Below are positions 35,506 to 44,528 of a stretch of 64,000 nt of DNA, one piece after another. This DNA comes from Caldicellulosiruptor morganii (GTDB lineage: Bacteria > Bacillota > Thermoanaerobacteria > Caldicellulosiruptorales > Caldicellulosiruptoraceae). The notes under the pieces are model-generated. The model was not told the origin of the DNA. It made no database searches and was given only the letters and a program-made list of their open reading frames with translations. The position numbers and the translations under genes were made by a program. How positions within the stretch are numbered: the first letter of the stretch is position 1; each line of letters opens with the position of its first letter. The DNA is taken from NCBI RefSeq assembly GCF_026810225.1, contig NZ_CP113865.1, forward strand, positions 473,001 to 537,000, in the 5' to 3' direction.

Positions 35506-37143
35506 TTAATTTTGCGAGCCTGATGAGTTTTCAATCTTTGCCTTGTTTAAAGCATCCTCAACTGCCATGATTATTCCGTAAGATGTTCTTGTTGCTCCGG
35601 AGACCACATCAACATCAGTTGATTGACTTTCAATAATCTCCTGAGGGATAATTTCAAATGGCAGCCGGGCAAAGCCTGGTGTTTCATTATTAGAGACTAT
35701 TTCAATTTTTGTTATCCTGTCATCTTTTATTGTGACCTCAACAACAAGGCCGGGTCTGTAGCCAAATCCCTCGCCTGTGTAAGTTCCGTCTTTGTAAATC
35801 CTGGATTTAGCATTAGAAGATTGTGTGATGGTGTTCGAATTTTCTGAACTCTGTGTATTTGTTTCAGCTGCTGCAGAAGGATTTTCTTGCTGTAAATCTG
35901 CCTCTGATGTTTTATCTGTGCTATTTGAAGGTTGTGAAGAATAGCTGTAGTTTTGCACAGTTTTCTTACTTTCTTCAATGTCTGTTGCCTGGCTTTTTTG
36001 TGTAGCCTTATCAGAAGATTGTGACCGGGTAGAATCGATTTTTTGTTTGACTTCTAAGTTATCAGAGCTAACTGAAGATTTTTGATTTTGCTGAACTTTT
36101 GATGAAGCAGAATCTTTTTGTGTGTTATTTTCTTCTTGAACTTGAGCCTCAATTGTTTGTTGACTGCTGTCTTTATTGGTTTCTGCCTGATACTTTTGCT
36201 CAACATTTGCTTGATTATTTTCCGAAGAATTTATATTTTCAGTGGTTTTCTCAGTCTGATAATTTTCTGTCACAACAGAGGATGTTATGGTGCTGGTCTT
36301 AGGTGTGTCAACTTTTTTTGCAGCTGGCAAAAAGCTCAGAGCAGAAAATACTGCAAAAAGTCCTGCAACTGTTAAGCTGCTTGTGTATCTTGGGTTGACA
36401 GGCTGATTTGCAAGATTTAGCTGCATATTGTAACGCGGGCAGATTTCAACACATTTTATACAGGATATACACTCACCTTTGTATTTCTCTGCATTTTCCG
36501 TGTCTATTCCCATTGGACATGCTTCTTCACATATTCTACATTGACCACAATTTTTATCTTTCTTCTTGACAGATGCTATTTTTGCTTTTGAAAATAAAGC
36601 AAATATTGCACCGAGTGGGCAGAAATACCTGCAATATGGTCTTGAAACAAAAATAGATAAAACAAATATGCCTGCCAGAAAAGCAAAGCTTGCAACATAA
36701 AAAGAAACATTAAAATTCAGGGAGATAATATTATCAAAAGCATCCCACGGATCAACATATTGCTTTTTGTCAAAAGTCCAGATATATCCAACAAGGTAAA
36801 TCAGTACAATATACTTTAAACCTTTCAGTATCCTATCAAGCTTTTTTGGCATTTCAAATCTGATTTTAAAAAGTTTTCTGGAAAAGAGATTTATCCACTC
36901 AGTAACCGCTCCAAATGAGCATATAAAACCACAGAAAAATCTGCCAAGGAAGATTGTCAAAACTATTGTTACAATCAAAAGAATAAAGTTTGAACTAAAG
37001 TTAAAGTTTTCTCTTCCTATGAAAGCTAAATATAAACTTTTTATCTGAGATAGCAAAATGGCAAACGACATTGGAAAAAGCAGAAAAGAAAGAAACTGGG
37101 TTAAATACCTTAAAATCTGCACGGGTAAAATTTTTCTTTTCAC
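35506..37143 (-). CDS. Membrane 4Fe-4S protein with flavinylated FMN-binding domain
   Basis: 545 residues in three parts. Residues 1 to about 190 hold several transmembrane helices with FCGFICSFGAVTEW and PYCRYFCPLGAIFAL, as in NapH/NosR-type proteins. Two 4Fe-4S sites follow in CGQCRICEEACPMG and CISCIKCVEICP. A long S/Q/T-rich linker (about 285-440) leads to an FMN-binding domain ending with DVVSGATRTS. In such domains the Thr of SGAT (about 518 here) receives FMN covalently from ApbE, whose gene follows with a 4-base overlap. The protein likely passes electrons from cytoplasmic or membrane carriers to an external flavin. NosR, RnfG and extracellular-electron-transfer proteins share these parts; the final acceptor is unknown. 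Confidence 0.85.
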   Translation of the reverse strand: MKRKILPVQILRYLTQFLSFLLFPMSFAILLSQIKSLYLAFIGRENFNFSSNFILLIVTIVLTIFLGRFFCGFICSFGAVTEWINLFSRKLFKIRFEMPKKLDRILKGLKYIVLIYLVGYIWTFDKKQYVDPWDAFDNIISLNFNVSFYVASFAFLAGIFVLSIFVSRPYCRYFCPLGAIFALFSKAKIASVKKKDKNCGQCRICEEACPMGIDTENAEKYKGECISCIKCVEICPRYNMQLNLANQPVNPRYTSSLTVAGLFAVFSALSFLPAAKKVDTPKTSTITSSVVTENYQTEKTTENINSSENNQANVEQKYQAETNKDSSQQTIEAQVQEENNTQKDSASSKVQQNQKSSVSSDNLEVKQKIDSTRSQSSDKATQKSQATDIEESKKTVQNYSYSSQPSNSTDKTSEADLQQENPSAAAETNTQSSENSNTITQSSNAKSRIYKDGTYTGEGFGYRPGLVVEVTIKDDRITKIEIVSNNETPGFARLPFEIIPQEIIESQSTDVDVVSGATRTSYGIIMAVEDALNKAKIENSSGSQN

Positions 37144-38144
37144 AGTACTATCACCTCATTTGTTGAAATTACTCTATAAGAATCATCAGTACAAATAAAT
37201 TTTTCTTTTAAATTGGGTGTCAGGTAAATTTCCCTGGTTGTTGTAATGACAATTGCATCAAGCCTGGTTTTCTGAATATAATTTATAGCCTTTTTAAAGC
37301 CCATTGCAAAAAGTGCAGTGGACATTGCATCGGCAAATGTTGAATTGCTGCTGATTACCGTGACACTCGAAATGAAGTCTTCAACCGGATAGCCTGTTTT
37401 TGGGCTTATTATGTGTGAAAGCTTCTTTCCCTGGATATTATAATATCTTTCGTAACTTGCCGATGTTACAACAGAAGTATCAGATACTTCAATGATTCCA
37501 ATGATTTCGCCTCTGTTTTTGCTGGGGTGCTGTATTCCAACCTTCCATAAAGATTCACCCTTTTTGCCAATTGCAAGGATATGTCCACCAAGGTCAACAA
37601 TAGCAGAGTTTATACCATGGTGATAAAAAATTTCCTTTATTTTGTCTGCTATAAAACCCTTTGCAATACCACCCAGATCAATCTTTGTGGCATTTTTTAA
37701 CCTAACTCTGTAATTTGACAAAAGCCTTATATTCTCACTGCCAACCGAAAAGAGAATTTTTTCAATTTGATATTTATCAGGCATTTGATTTTTGTGTCTG
37801 CAATTGTTCCACAAATCCACAAGATTTTTGACAGCAATGTCAAAGTATCCGTCTGTCATTTTGCTGTGCTCAACAGCCATTTCAATAAGCTGGTAAATAT
37901 CTGGACTCAGTTTAATAGGAAAATATAAGCCAAATTTATTTAATTTTGCAATTTCGCTTTTTGGATTGAACACTGACATTTTGGACTCTGCCCAGAATAA
38001 ATACTTCAGTGCTTTTTCCAGAGCACTTTCAAAGCCTTGTTCGTAAAATTTAAACTTTATGTCAGTGCCAAGTGCCCAGAAAGATTTTACAATGGGCTTG
38101 TTTGCTGCAAAAGATACTGCCAAGGACACCTGTTTATTTTTCAC
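37140..38144 (-). CDS. apbE: FAD:protein FMN transferase
   Basis: Transfers FMN from FAD onto the Thr of a target domain, in the presence of Mg2+. The family blocks are ALGTDIKFKFY near the N-terminus, DLGGIAKGFIADKI, AIVDLGGHILAIG, HIISPKTGYPV and the metal-binding SNSTFADAMSTALFAMG. There is no lipobox or clear signal peptide, which is unusual for ApbE proteins acting outside the membrane; the N-terminus may have been replaced or modification may occur inside. It is encoded upstream of its presumed substrate protein, with overlapping stop and start. Confidence 0.92.
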   Translation of the reverse strand: MKNKQVSLAVSFAANKPIVKSFWALGTDIKFKFYEQGFESALEKALKYLFWAESKMSVFNPKSEIAKLNKFGLYFPIKLSPDIYQLIEMAVEHSKMTDGYFDIAVKNLVDLWNNCRHKNQMPDKYQIEKILFSVGSENIRLLSNYRVRLKNATKIDLGGIAKGFIADKIKEIFYHHGINSAIVDLGGHILAIGKKGESLWKVGIQHPSKNRGEIIGIIEVSDTSVVTSASYERYYNIQGKKLSHIISPKTGYPVEDFISSVTVISSNSTFADAMSTALFAMGFKKAINYIQKTRLDAIVITTTREIYLTPNLKEKFICTDDSYRVISTNEVIVL

Positions 38145-38263
38145 TCCTTTTTTGAAAAGTAATTTGAAAAGTTATGTGAGATTAATTATAAAACAAAAAA
38201 AGAGAGGATGTGTGAACTGGCTGTTAAAAATCTGTGAATAGATGTTAAGAAAATATGGAAAAA

Positions 38264-38869
38264 TTAATTTTCAAGAATTTTGCGAATGGTGTCCAGAAGA
38301 AGTGGCTTGACCTTTTCGATGGGTGCGGGCTCCTCTTTGACAATGCTTGAATATGTTATGGAACTCACAAGCTCAATTATCATGAAAATCACAATTTCAA
38401 GCTCTTCAGGAGAATAACCTGTTTTTATGTTGCTTAAAAAGGTTTCTTTTGCTGCTTTTATCTCAGAAAATTCCTCATTTTCAGTAATTTTTTTGAAGAA
38501 AACCCATGAAAAATCTTTTTTTAAAAATCTAAACAGATATTTATTTTTGCTCAGGTAATCAATGATGTATTCCATAAAACAAATAAGTTTATCTGTTGGG
38601 GATGAAAACTGTCGGTCTTTTATTTCATTCAGAGCTTTTTTAACAATCTCAGCGCTTTTCCTGATGATTAATTTTTCAAGAATGTCCTCTTTATCTTTGA
38701 AATAAAGATAGAATGTTCCCTTGGCAACCCCGGCTTTTTTGACAATTTCATCAATGGCTGTGTTTGTGATTCCCTTTTCAATAAATAGGTTGTATGCTGC
38801 ATCAAGAAGTCTATTTTGTTTTAACAATTTTTTTTCCTCTCTTCTTTTACCCTGTTTTTTCAGAAGCAT
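38264..38869 (-). CDS. TetR-family transcription regulator
   Basis: 201-residue repressor-type protein. The N-terminal HTH reads IDEIVKKAGVAKGTFYLYF, which is a textbook TetR DNA-binding domain; the C-terminal ligand domain is unassigned. A basic, Lys/Arg-rich stretch precedes the HTH. It is transcribed away from the NapH-like ferredoxin gene at 39116. A TATACC/GGTATA palindrome in that gene's promoter, and a matching half-site near its own, suggest it controls both. The flavinylated-protein operon downstream may also belong to its regulon. Confidence 0.9.
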   Translation of the reverse strand: MLLKKQGKRREEKKLLKQNRLLDAAYNLFIEKGITNTAIDEIVKKAGVAKGTFYLYFKDKEDILEKLIIRKSAEIVKKALNEIKDRQFSSPTDKLICFMEYIIDYLSKNKYLFRFLKKDFSWVFFKKITENEEFSEIKAAKETFLSNIKTGYSPEELEIVIFMIIELVSSITYSSIVKEEPAPIEKVKPLLLDTIRKILEN

Positions 38870-39030
38870 TTAATATCCCTTTCTTTTAAGATTTTTAAAT
38901 TCTTTGCCTAACTAACATTATACCTTAATTTATTTTATATGTAAAATGTCAACTTTTTAAATTTTTCTGTTGTACATCATTCAAGAATAGAAAAATGAGA
39001 GACTATTAAAATTTTATGGAGCTTTTACAA

Positions 39031-39062
39031 TTGACCTACTATACCTACCTATGGTATATAAT
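39031..39062 (+). promoter_or_regulatory. Promoter of the NapH-like gene with candidate TetR operator
   Basis: TTGACC (39031-39036) and TATAAT (39057-39062) have a long spacer of 20; TATATA at 39055 would give 18. A palindrome TATACC-7-GGTATA (39040-39058) covers the spacer and -10 box. A half-site TATACC recurs near 38920, close to a TATAAT of the divergent tetR. Confidence 0.5.
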
Positions 39063-39115
39063 ATTTTCGGAATTGGCAAACTACAAAAGATAAAAAGACA
39101 GGGGGTATTGACAGC

Positions 39116-39793
39116 ATGGAGGTTTTGCAAAAAGACTTACAAAAAAGTTTTCGCAGGCAAGAAGAAAAAGTGCCTTTTTTCAAAAAGGTGATTGCTTTGG
39201 TGCTGCCGGCAGTGATTGTGGCTGGTTTGTTTTATCCTGTGGTTGGACTTTTTGCATTTGTATGCATGACAGGGGCAGTGATTTTGAGTTTCTATAAAGG
39301 AAGATACTGGTGTTATAAATTCTGCCCGAGGGGTGCTTTTTTGGATGAGTTTATTTCAAAGTTCAGCTTTCAAAGGTCGGTTCCTCAAGTTTTAAAGTCC
39401 GGTTTTTCAAAAGTATTCTGGCTCTTCTTTTTCATATTCATGATGGGTTTGAATGTTCTGAGAAGTGGAGGGCAGTTAAATAGGTTTGGCAAAGGCATAG
39501 TTTTGCTTTTGTGGATTACAACACTTTTGGCGATAACCGGCGGGATTTTGTTCAAGCCAAGAACATGGTGTATTGTATGCCCGATGGGGACAATAAGCGG
39601 GCTTGTTGGCAAAAACAAAAAACCTTTGAAGATAGATGTAAACAGGTGTGTTGAGTGCAGGCTTTGCAGCAGAAACTGCCCGATGGAAATAGAGGTTTGT
39701 TCTTTTAAAGAAGAAAGGGTTGAGAGCGTAAACTGTATAAGATGTGAAACCTGTGTCAATGTGTGTCCCAAGGATGCAATTGCAAATTCATAG
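39116..39793 (+). CDS. NapH-like membrane ferredoxin
   Basis: 225-residue membrane protein with about four transmembrane helices. Cysteine motifs at membrane faces, RYWCYKFCPRGAF and RTWCIVCPMGTIS, are the CxxxCP type of NapH/NosR. The C-terminal cytoplasmic part has two 4Fe-4S sites, CVECRLCSRNCPME and CIRCETCVNVCPKDA. It probably moves electrons between a quinol or ferredoxin pool and a partner. It resembles the membrane part of the 35506-37143 protein, so the two may work in related redox chains. Divergent from tetR, which likely regulates it. Confidence 0.85.
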   Translation: MEVLQKDLQKSFRRQEEKVPFFKKVIALVLPAVIVAGLFYPVVGLFAFVCMTGAVILSFYKGRYWCYKFCPRGAFLDEFISKFSFQRSVPQVLKSGFSKVFWLFFFIFMMGLNVLRSGGQLNRFGKGIVLLLWITTLLAITGGILFKPRTWCIVCPMGTISGLVGKNKKPLKIDVNRCVECRLCSRNCPMEIEVCSFKEERVESVNCIRCETCVNVCPKDAIANS

Positions 39794-39881
39794 AGCAGCA
39801 CGTTTACAGGCTGCTTTTTATTTTTTATCTTTGTATTACTGTTATTGCTATATATAGAAATATATTTCTCCATGTTCTGCA

Positions 39882-39951
39882 TTGACTTGAAAACGGGGTT
39901 GGATTATAATATATTGTGTCGGGATGATAATGCGAACACAATATATAGTGG
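39882..39951 (+). promoter_or_regulatory. nrdD promoter with two NrdR boxes
   Basis: TTGACT (39882-39887) and TATAAT (39905-39910) are spaced by 17. TTATAATATATTGTGT (39904-39919) overlaps the -10 box and ACACAATATATAGTGG (39936-39951) lies downstream. Both fit the NrdR box consensus acaCwAtATaTwGtgt, and they are exactly 32 bases apart, three helical turns. NrdR would repress nrdD when dATP is plentiful. Confidence 0.85.
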
Positions 39952-40015
39952 TACGGGAGTTTTATAGAAGCTAAAATTTTTTTAAACACTCGGGTATGAA
40001 AGGAGATTGGAGGCA

Positions 40016-42103
40016 ATGATAACAAAGGTAATGAAAAGAGATGGGACAATTGTTGACTTTGACCGCAAAAAGATAGAAAATGCAATCTTCAAAGCAGCAA
40101 AGGCTGTTGGCGGTTCGGACTTTTCAATTGCTGAAAAGCTCACAGATCAGGTGATTGAAATATTGGAGCAAAAGTTTGGCTATTCAATTCCACATGTTGA
40201 GGATATTCAGGACATAGTAGAAAAGGTTTTGATAGAAAATGGTCATGCAAAGACTGCCAAAGCCTATATACTGTATAGAAAGCAGCACCAGGATATAAGA
40301 GAGTTTAAAAACCTGTTTCTGGACATTGAAAATACAGTTGACCAGTATATCGGTAAGACCGACTGGAGAGTAAATGAGAACAGCAACATGAGCTATTCTC
40401 TGCAGGGTTTGAACAATCACATCTCAACAGCTGTTATATCCAAGTACTGGCTGAACAAGATCTATCCCAGGGAGGTTGCCGAAGCCCATATAAATGGTGA
40501 TTTTCACCTTCATGATCTGGGGGTACTAGGTGTTTATTGCTGTGGATGGGATTTGAGAGACCTTCTTTTGAATGGTTTTACGGGGGTTGAGGGAAAAGTT
40601 GCATCAAAGCCGGCAAAGCACTTTAGAAGTGCACTTGGTCAGATTGTCAATTTCTTCTACACACTTCAGGGTGAAGCAGCGGGTGCACAGGCATTTTCAA
40701 ACTTTGACACATACCTTGCACCGTTTATATACTATGACAAGCTCACGTATTCGGATGTGAAACAGGCTCTTCAGGAGTTTGTTTTCAACACCAATGTGCC
40801 GACAAGGGTGGGGTTTCAGAGCCCGTTTACAAATATTACACTTGATCTGGTTCCACCGTCCACTTTAAAAGATGAACCTGTTATAATTGGCGGGCAGATT
40901 ATGGACAGGACATACAAAGAGTTTCAGCGCGAGATGGATATGTTCAACATGGCATTTGCAGAGGTCATGATGGAAGGTGATGCAAAGGGAAGAATTTTCT
41001 CATTCCCGATTCCAACATACAACATAACAAAGGATTTTGACTGGGACAGTCCGGTTGTTGACAAAATCATGGAGATGACAGCAAAGTATGGCTTGCCTTA
41101 CTTCAGCAACTTTGTAAACTCTGATATGCAGCCTGAAGATGCAAGGTCGATGTGCTGCAGACTCAGACTTGACAATAGAGAGCTCAGAAAACGTGGCGGT
41201 GGGCTTTTTGGTGCAAATCCACTGACTGGCTCAATTGGAGTTGTGACAATTAACCTGCCAAGAATAGGGTATCTGTCAAAGTCGGAGGATGAATATTTTG
41301 AGAGATTGGCAAGACTTATGGATATTGCAAAGACAAGCCTTGAGATAAAAAGAGAAATTCTGGAAGATTTGACCAGGAAGGGCCTGTACCCGTATTCAAG
41401 GTTTTATTTAAGAGATATATATGAGCGCTACGGTGAGTACTGGAAGAATCACTTTAACACAATTGGGATTGTTGGAATGCACGAAAGCCTTTTGAACTTT
41501 ATGGGTGTCGGGATTGACACAAAAGAGGGAAGAGAGTTTGCAATAAAAGTGCTTGACTTTATGAGAGAGAGAATAAGAAAATACCAGGAGGAGACAGGGA
41601 TACTTTACAACCTGGAGGCAACACCGGCAGAAGGGACATCCTACAGGCTTGCAAGAAAAGATAAGGAAATGTTCCCGGACATAATTACATCGGGGAAAGA
41701 CGAGCCATTTTACACAAACTCAACACAGCTTCCTGTTGACTATACAGATGATATCTTTACAGCGCTTGACCACCAGGAGGAGCTTCAGATTCGATACACA
41801 GGTGGAACTGTTTTGCACGGGTTTGTTGGTGAGAAGATTGATGATATTGAGGTTTGCAAGGAGATAGTTAAAAAGATTGCATACAACTACAGAATTCCAT
41901 ACTATACAATAACACCAACATTTTCAGTATGCCCTGACCACGGCTATATTGCAGGTGAGCATTTTAGCTGTCCGACATGTGGCAAGGAGTGCGAGGTCTA
42001 CTCAAGAGTTGTTGGCTACTACAGACCTGTTCAGTGCTGGAACAAAGGTAAGCAGGAGGAGTTTAAGTTCAGGAAGGAGTATAAGATTGCTGTGAGAAGG
42101 TAA
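40016..42103 (+). CDS. nrdD: Anaerobic ribonucleoside-triphosphate reductase
   Basis: Class III reductase that makes deoxyribonucleotides by glycyl-radical chemistry in the absence of oxygen. An ATP-cone (about residues 1-90) begins TKVMKRDGTIVDFDRKKI. The catalytic barrel carries HLHDLGV, and DARSMCCRLRL. The C-terminus has a zinc site (CPDHG, CPTCG) and the radical loop RVVGYYRPV with Gly at about 667. ATG 40016 is chosen over TTG 40007 on ribosome-site spacing. The activase gene nrdG is not adjacent. A strong terminator follows. Confidence 0.96.
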   Translation: MITKVMKRDGTIVDFDRKKIENAIFKAAKAVGGSDFSIAEKLTDQVIEILEQKFGYSIPHVEDIQDIVEKVLIENGHAKTAKAYILYRKQHQDIREFKNLFLDIENTVDQYIGKTDWRVNENSNMSYSLQGLNNHISTAVISKYWLNKIYPREVAEAHINGDFHLHDLGVLGVYCCGWDLRDLLLNGFTGVEGKVASKPAKHFRSALGQIVNFFYTLQGEAAGAQAFSNFDTYLAPFIYYDKLTYSDVKQALQEFVFNTNVPTRVGFQSPFTNITLDLVPPSTLKDEPVIIGGQIMDRTYKEFQREMDMFNMAFAEVMMEGDAKGRIFSFPIPTYNITKDFDWDSPVVDKIMEMTAKYGLPYFSNFVNSDMQPEDARSMCCRLRLDNRELRKRGGGLFGANPLTGSIGVVTINLPRIGYLSKSEDEYFERLARLMDIAKTSLEIKREILEDLTRKGLYPYSRFYLRDIYERYGEYWKNHFNTIGIVGMHESLLNFMGVGIDTKEGREFAIKVLDFMRERIRKYQEETGILYNLEATPAEGTSYRLARKDKEMFPDIITSGKDEPFYTNSTQLPVDYTDDIFTALDHQEELQIRYTGGTVLHGFVGEKIDDIEVCKEIVKKIAYNYRIPYYTITPTFSVCPDHGYIAGEHFSCPTCGKECEVYSRVVGYYRPVQCWNKGKQEEFKFRKEYKIAVRR

Positions 42104-42124
42104 AAAAGGTTTTTAAAAAATAGA

Positions 42125-42156
42125 AAACGGGCTGTTGATTTTGGCAGCCCGTTTTT
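42125..42156 (+). terminator. Intrinsic terminator of nrdD
   Basis: AACGGGCTG and CAGCCCGTT form the stem, followed by TTTTT. Confidence 0.88.
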
Positions 42157-42240
42157 GTTTTGGTGTGAAGGCTAATTTGCCTTCTTATACTGTTATATTT
42201 TACAATTGATTAATAATTTATAGAGATCAAGGCTTAGTTT

Positions 42241-42681
42241 TTATTTTGAAGGTTTTTTGTTTGACAGGCGTTTATAAATTGCTTTATCAAATCTTAATAC
42301 CAAGTAAAATAATAATACACTAATAATAGCACCCAGTAAATATAAAAGGTTTTTGGTTTGATGTATTTTCAAAAAAGAAATTATTAAAGCAGTTACACAG
42401 GATATTAACAACGCTATTTTACTTAATTTCCAACTCCTTGCAAAATCAGGTCTTGCTTTGACACCAAATTGTTCCCATATTTCTTCAAATCCAAATTTTC
42501 CTATGTACACAGATAGTTCTATTAAATATAAATAGCCGATTGCAAGGCTTAACGTGAGTATAATACCAGCAAAAGATTTGTTTATGATAGAAAGAATGGT
42601 GCCACCTATAAAACCAATGAGGGCAGGAACTATAGCAAAATATTTGAAAAAGACTAAAAATAATTTTCCTATTAATTTCAT
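42241..42681 (-). CDS. Small membrane protein of unknown function
   Basis: 146 residues with four hydrophobic segments (roughly 5-30, 33-55, 83-105, 110-130) and a basic C-terminus (RLSNKKPSK). No family recognised. ATG 42681 is preceded by GGGGAG at 6 bases, which is better than the upstream in-frame start at 42705. It stands alone between convergent nrdD and divergent glk. Function unknown. Confidence 0.62.
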   Translation of the reverse strand: MKLIGKLFLVFFKYFAIVPALIGFIGGTILSIINKSFAGIILTLSLAIGYLYLIELSVYIGKFGFEEIWEQFGVKARPDFARSWKLSKIALLISCVTALIISFLKIHQTKNLLYLLGAIISVLLFYLVLRFDKAIYKRLSNKKPSK

Positions 42682-42768
42682 TATCTCTCCCCTTTGCAAA
42701 GCCACTTATTAAATAACAAAGTCATTACATATTTTAGCATTTTTCTGAATTCTATTTCAACTCATCTA

Positions 42769-42798
42769 TTGTTACTTAGCTTTTTTTCTTGATATAAT
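42769..42798 (+). promoter_or_regulatory. Promoter of the ROK kinase gene
   Basis: TTGTTA (42769-42774) and TATAAT (42793-42798) are separated by 18 bases, 38 bases before the GTG start. Confidence 0.6.
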
Positions 42799-42836
42799 AA
42801 AATCAAAAATCATAAAGATTAGAGAGGAGAGAAAAG

Positions 42837-43787
42837 GTGTATTACATAGGAATTGACCTTGGGGGAACAAACATTGCAGCCGGGATTGTTGATGAGGAAG
42901 GTAAAATTATAAAAAAGGGGTCTTTGCCAACAGGTGCACACAGGCACTACTCAGAAATATTGAAAGATATGGCAGAGCTGAGTCTAAATCTTGTAAAGGA
43001 ATGTGGGCTTTCTCTTGATGATATACACTCGGTTGGTATTGGAAGCCCTGGCACACCTGACAATGAAAAGGGGATGATTCTTTACAGCAACAACATTGCT
43101 TTTTTGAATGTTCCCATGCGTGAAGAAATCCAGAAGTACATTCCAAAGCCTGTTAACATAGAAAACGATGCAAACTGTGCGGCATATGGAGAGTACATAG
43201 CAGGCGGTGCAAAAGACACAAAGATTTCTGTTACAATCACCCTGGGAACTGGCATTGGCGGTGGAATTATAATCGACGGGAAAATATACACCGGGGCACA
43301 CCATGCAGGCGCAGAGCTCGGGCACATGGTGATTTGTGTTGATGGTGAGCAGTGCACATGTGGCAGGAAAGGCTGCTGGGAGGCGTATGCTTCGGCAACA
43401 GCTCTTATTCGCATGACAAGAGAGGCTGCTGCAAGGGATATAAACGGCACCATTATGAAGCTTGTGGGCGGCGATATTTCCAGGATTGATGCAAAGACCG
43501 CCTTTGATGCAAAGCGAATGGGAGACAGCACAGGTGCTGCAATTGTCGACAGGTACATCAAATACTTGGCTGAAGGGCTTGTTAATGTTTGCAATATATT
43601 TGAGCCCGATGTGATTTGTATTGGCGGAGGGGTTAGCAAAGAAGGAGAGTATCTGCTTGGGCCGGTAAGGGAATATGTTTACGAAAAGTTCTATTGCAAA
43701 CAAATAGAACCACCTAAAATAATTCCGGCTGTTCTGGGGAATGACGCAGGTATAATTGGTGCTGCGCTTCTTGCAAAGCAGATTTAA
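42837..43787 (+). CDS. glk: ROK-family sugar kinase, probable glucokinase
   Basis: Cytoplasmic ATP-dependent hexose kinase of 316 residues. The phosphate motif is GIDLGGTNIAAG. The sugar site includes NDANCAAYGE and the ExGH segment ELGHM. The ROK zinc site is CTCGRKGCWE. A second ATP motif, CIGGGVSKEG, lies near the C-terminus. These fit Firmicute glucokinase, though other hexoses (mannose, fructose, GlcNAc) cannot be ruled out. GTG 42837 follows a GAGGAGAG site. The SGNH hydrolase gene follows after 29 bases and is probably co-transcribed. Confidence 0.9.
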   Translation: MYYIGIDLGGTNIAAGIVDEEGKIIKKGSLPTGAHRHYSEILKDMAELSLNLVKECGLSLDDIHSVGIGSPGTPDNEKGMILYSNNIAFLNVPMREEIQKYIPKPVNIENDANCAAYGEYIAGGAKDTKISVTITLGTGIGGGIIIDGKIYTGAHHAGAELGHMVICVDGEQCTCGRKGCWEAYASATALIRMTREAAARDINGTIMKLVGGDISRIDAKTAFDAKRMGDSTGAAIVDRYIKYLAEGLVNVCNIFEPDVICIGGGVSKEGEYLLGPVREYVYEKFYCKQIEPPKIIPAVLGNDAGIIGAALLAKQI

Positions 43788-43816
43788 AAAACTTTTAAAA
43801 AGAAGGTGAGTTTTTA

Positions 43817-44461
43817 ATGATCATTGAAAAGGGTTCAAAGCTCCTTTTTATCGGTGACTCTATCACAGACTGCGGAAGGGCAAGACCGGTTGGCGAGGGC
43901 TTGCACTGGAACAATCTGGGCAATGGATATGTTTCTCTTGTTTCAGCACAGCTTCTTGCAAAGTATCCGGAAAGAAAAATAAGAGTTGTAAACATGGGTG
44001 TTGGTGGTGATACGGTAAGACATCTAAAAGCGCGCTGGCAGACAGATGTTTTAGATTTAAAACCTGACTGGCTTTCTATAATGATTGGTATAAATGATGT
44101 TTGGCGCCAGTTTGACAATCCACTTATACCCGAGTGTCATGTGTATCTGGATGAGTACAAATCTACCTTAGATGAGCTTATAAGCATTACCAGGCCAAAT
44201 TTGAAAGGACTTGTTTTGATGTCGCCTTTTATTATAGACAATAACAAAGATGATGCAATGAGAAAGAAAATGGATGAGTACAGGTTTGCAATGAAGGAAG
44301 TGGCACAAAAACATGGTGCAATCTTTGTTGATGTACAGGAGGCTTTTGATAACTTTTTGAAATATTACCACTCATATGCGCTTGCGCTTGACAGGATTCA
44401 TCCCAATCTCACAGGGCATATGATAATTGCTAATGAGTTTTTGAAGGCCATTGAATTTTAA
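43817..44461 (+). CDS. SGNH/GDSL-type hydrolase
   Basis: Cytoplasmic esterase of 214 residues. The four SGNH blocks are present: nucleophile Ser in FIGDSITD, Gly in NMGVGGDT, Asn in MIGINDVW, and the Asp-x-x-His pair in DRIHPN. There is no signal peptide. Relatives in carbohydrate-degrading bacteria remove acetyl groups from sugars (for example xylan or GlcNAc esters), and the neighbouring sugar kinase supports this. Actual substrate unknown. Confidence 0.88.
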   Translation: MIIEKGSKLLFIGDSITDCGRARPVGEGLHWNNLGNGYVSLVSAQLLAKYPERKIRVVNMGVGGDTVRHLKARWQTDVLDLKPDWLSIMIGINDVWRQFDNPLIPECHVYLDEYKSTLDELISITRPNLKGLVLMSPFIIDNNKDDAMRKKMDEYRFAMKEVAQKHGAIFVDVQEAFDNFLKYYHSYALALDRIHPNLTGHMIIANEFLKAIEF

Positions 44462-44473
44462 ATAATAAAAACC

Positions 44474-44515
44474 AAGGGCAGGCTTTACTGAATTTTTTAC
44501 ATCAAGCCTGCCCTT
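44474..44515. terminator. Bidirectional terminator
   Basis: AAGGGCAGGCTT pairs with AAGCCTGCCCTT around an 18-base loop between convergent genes. Confidence 0.85.
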
Positions 44516-44528
44516 TGAGTTTCTTTTT

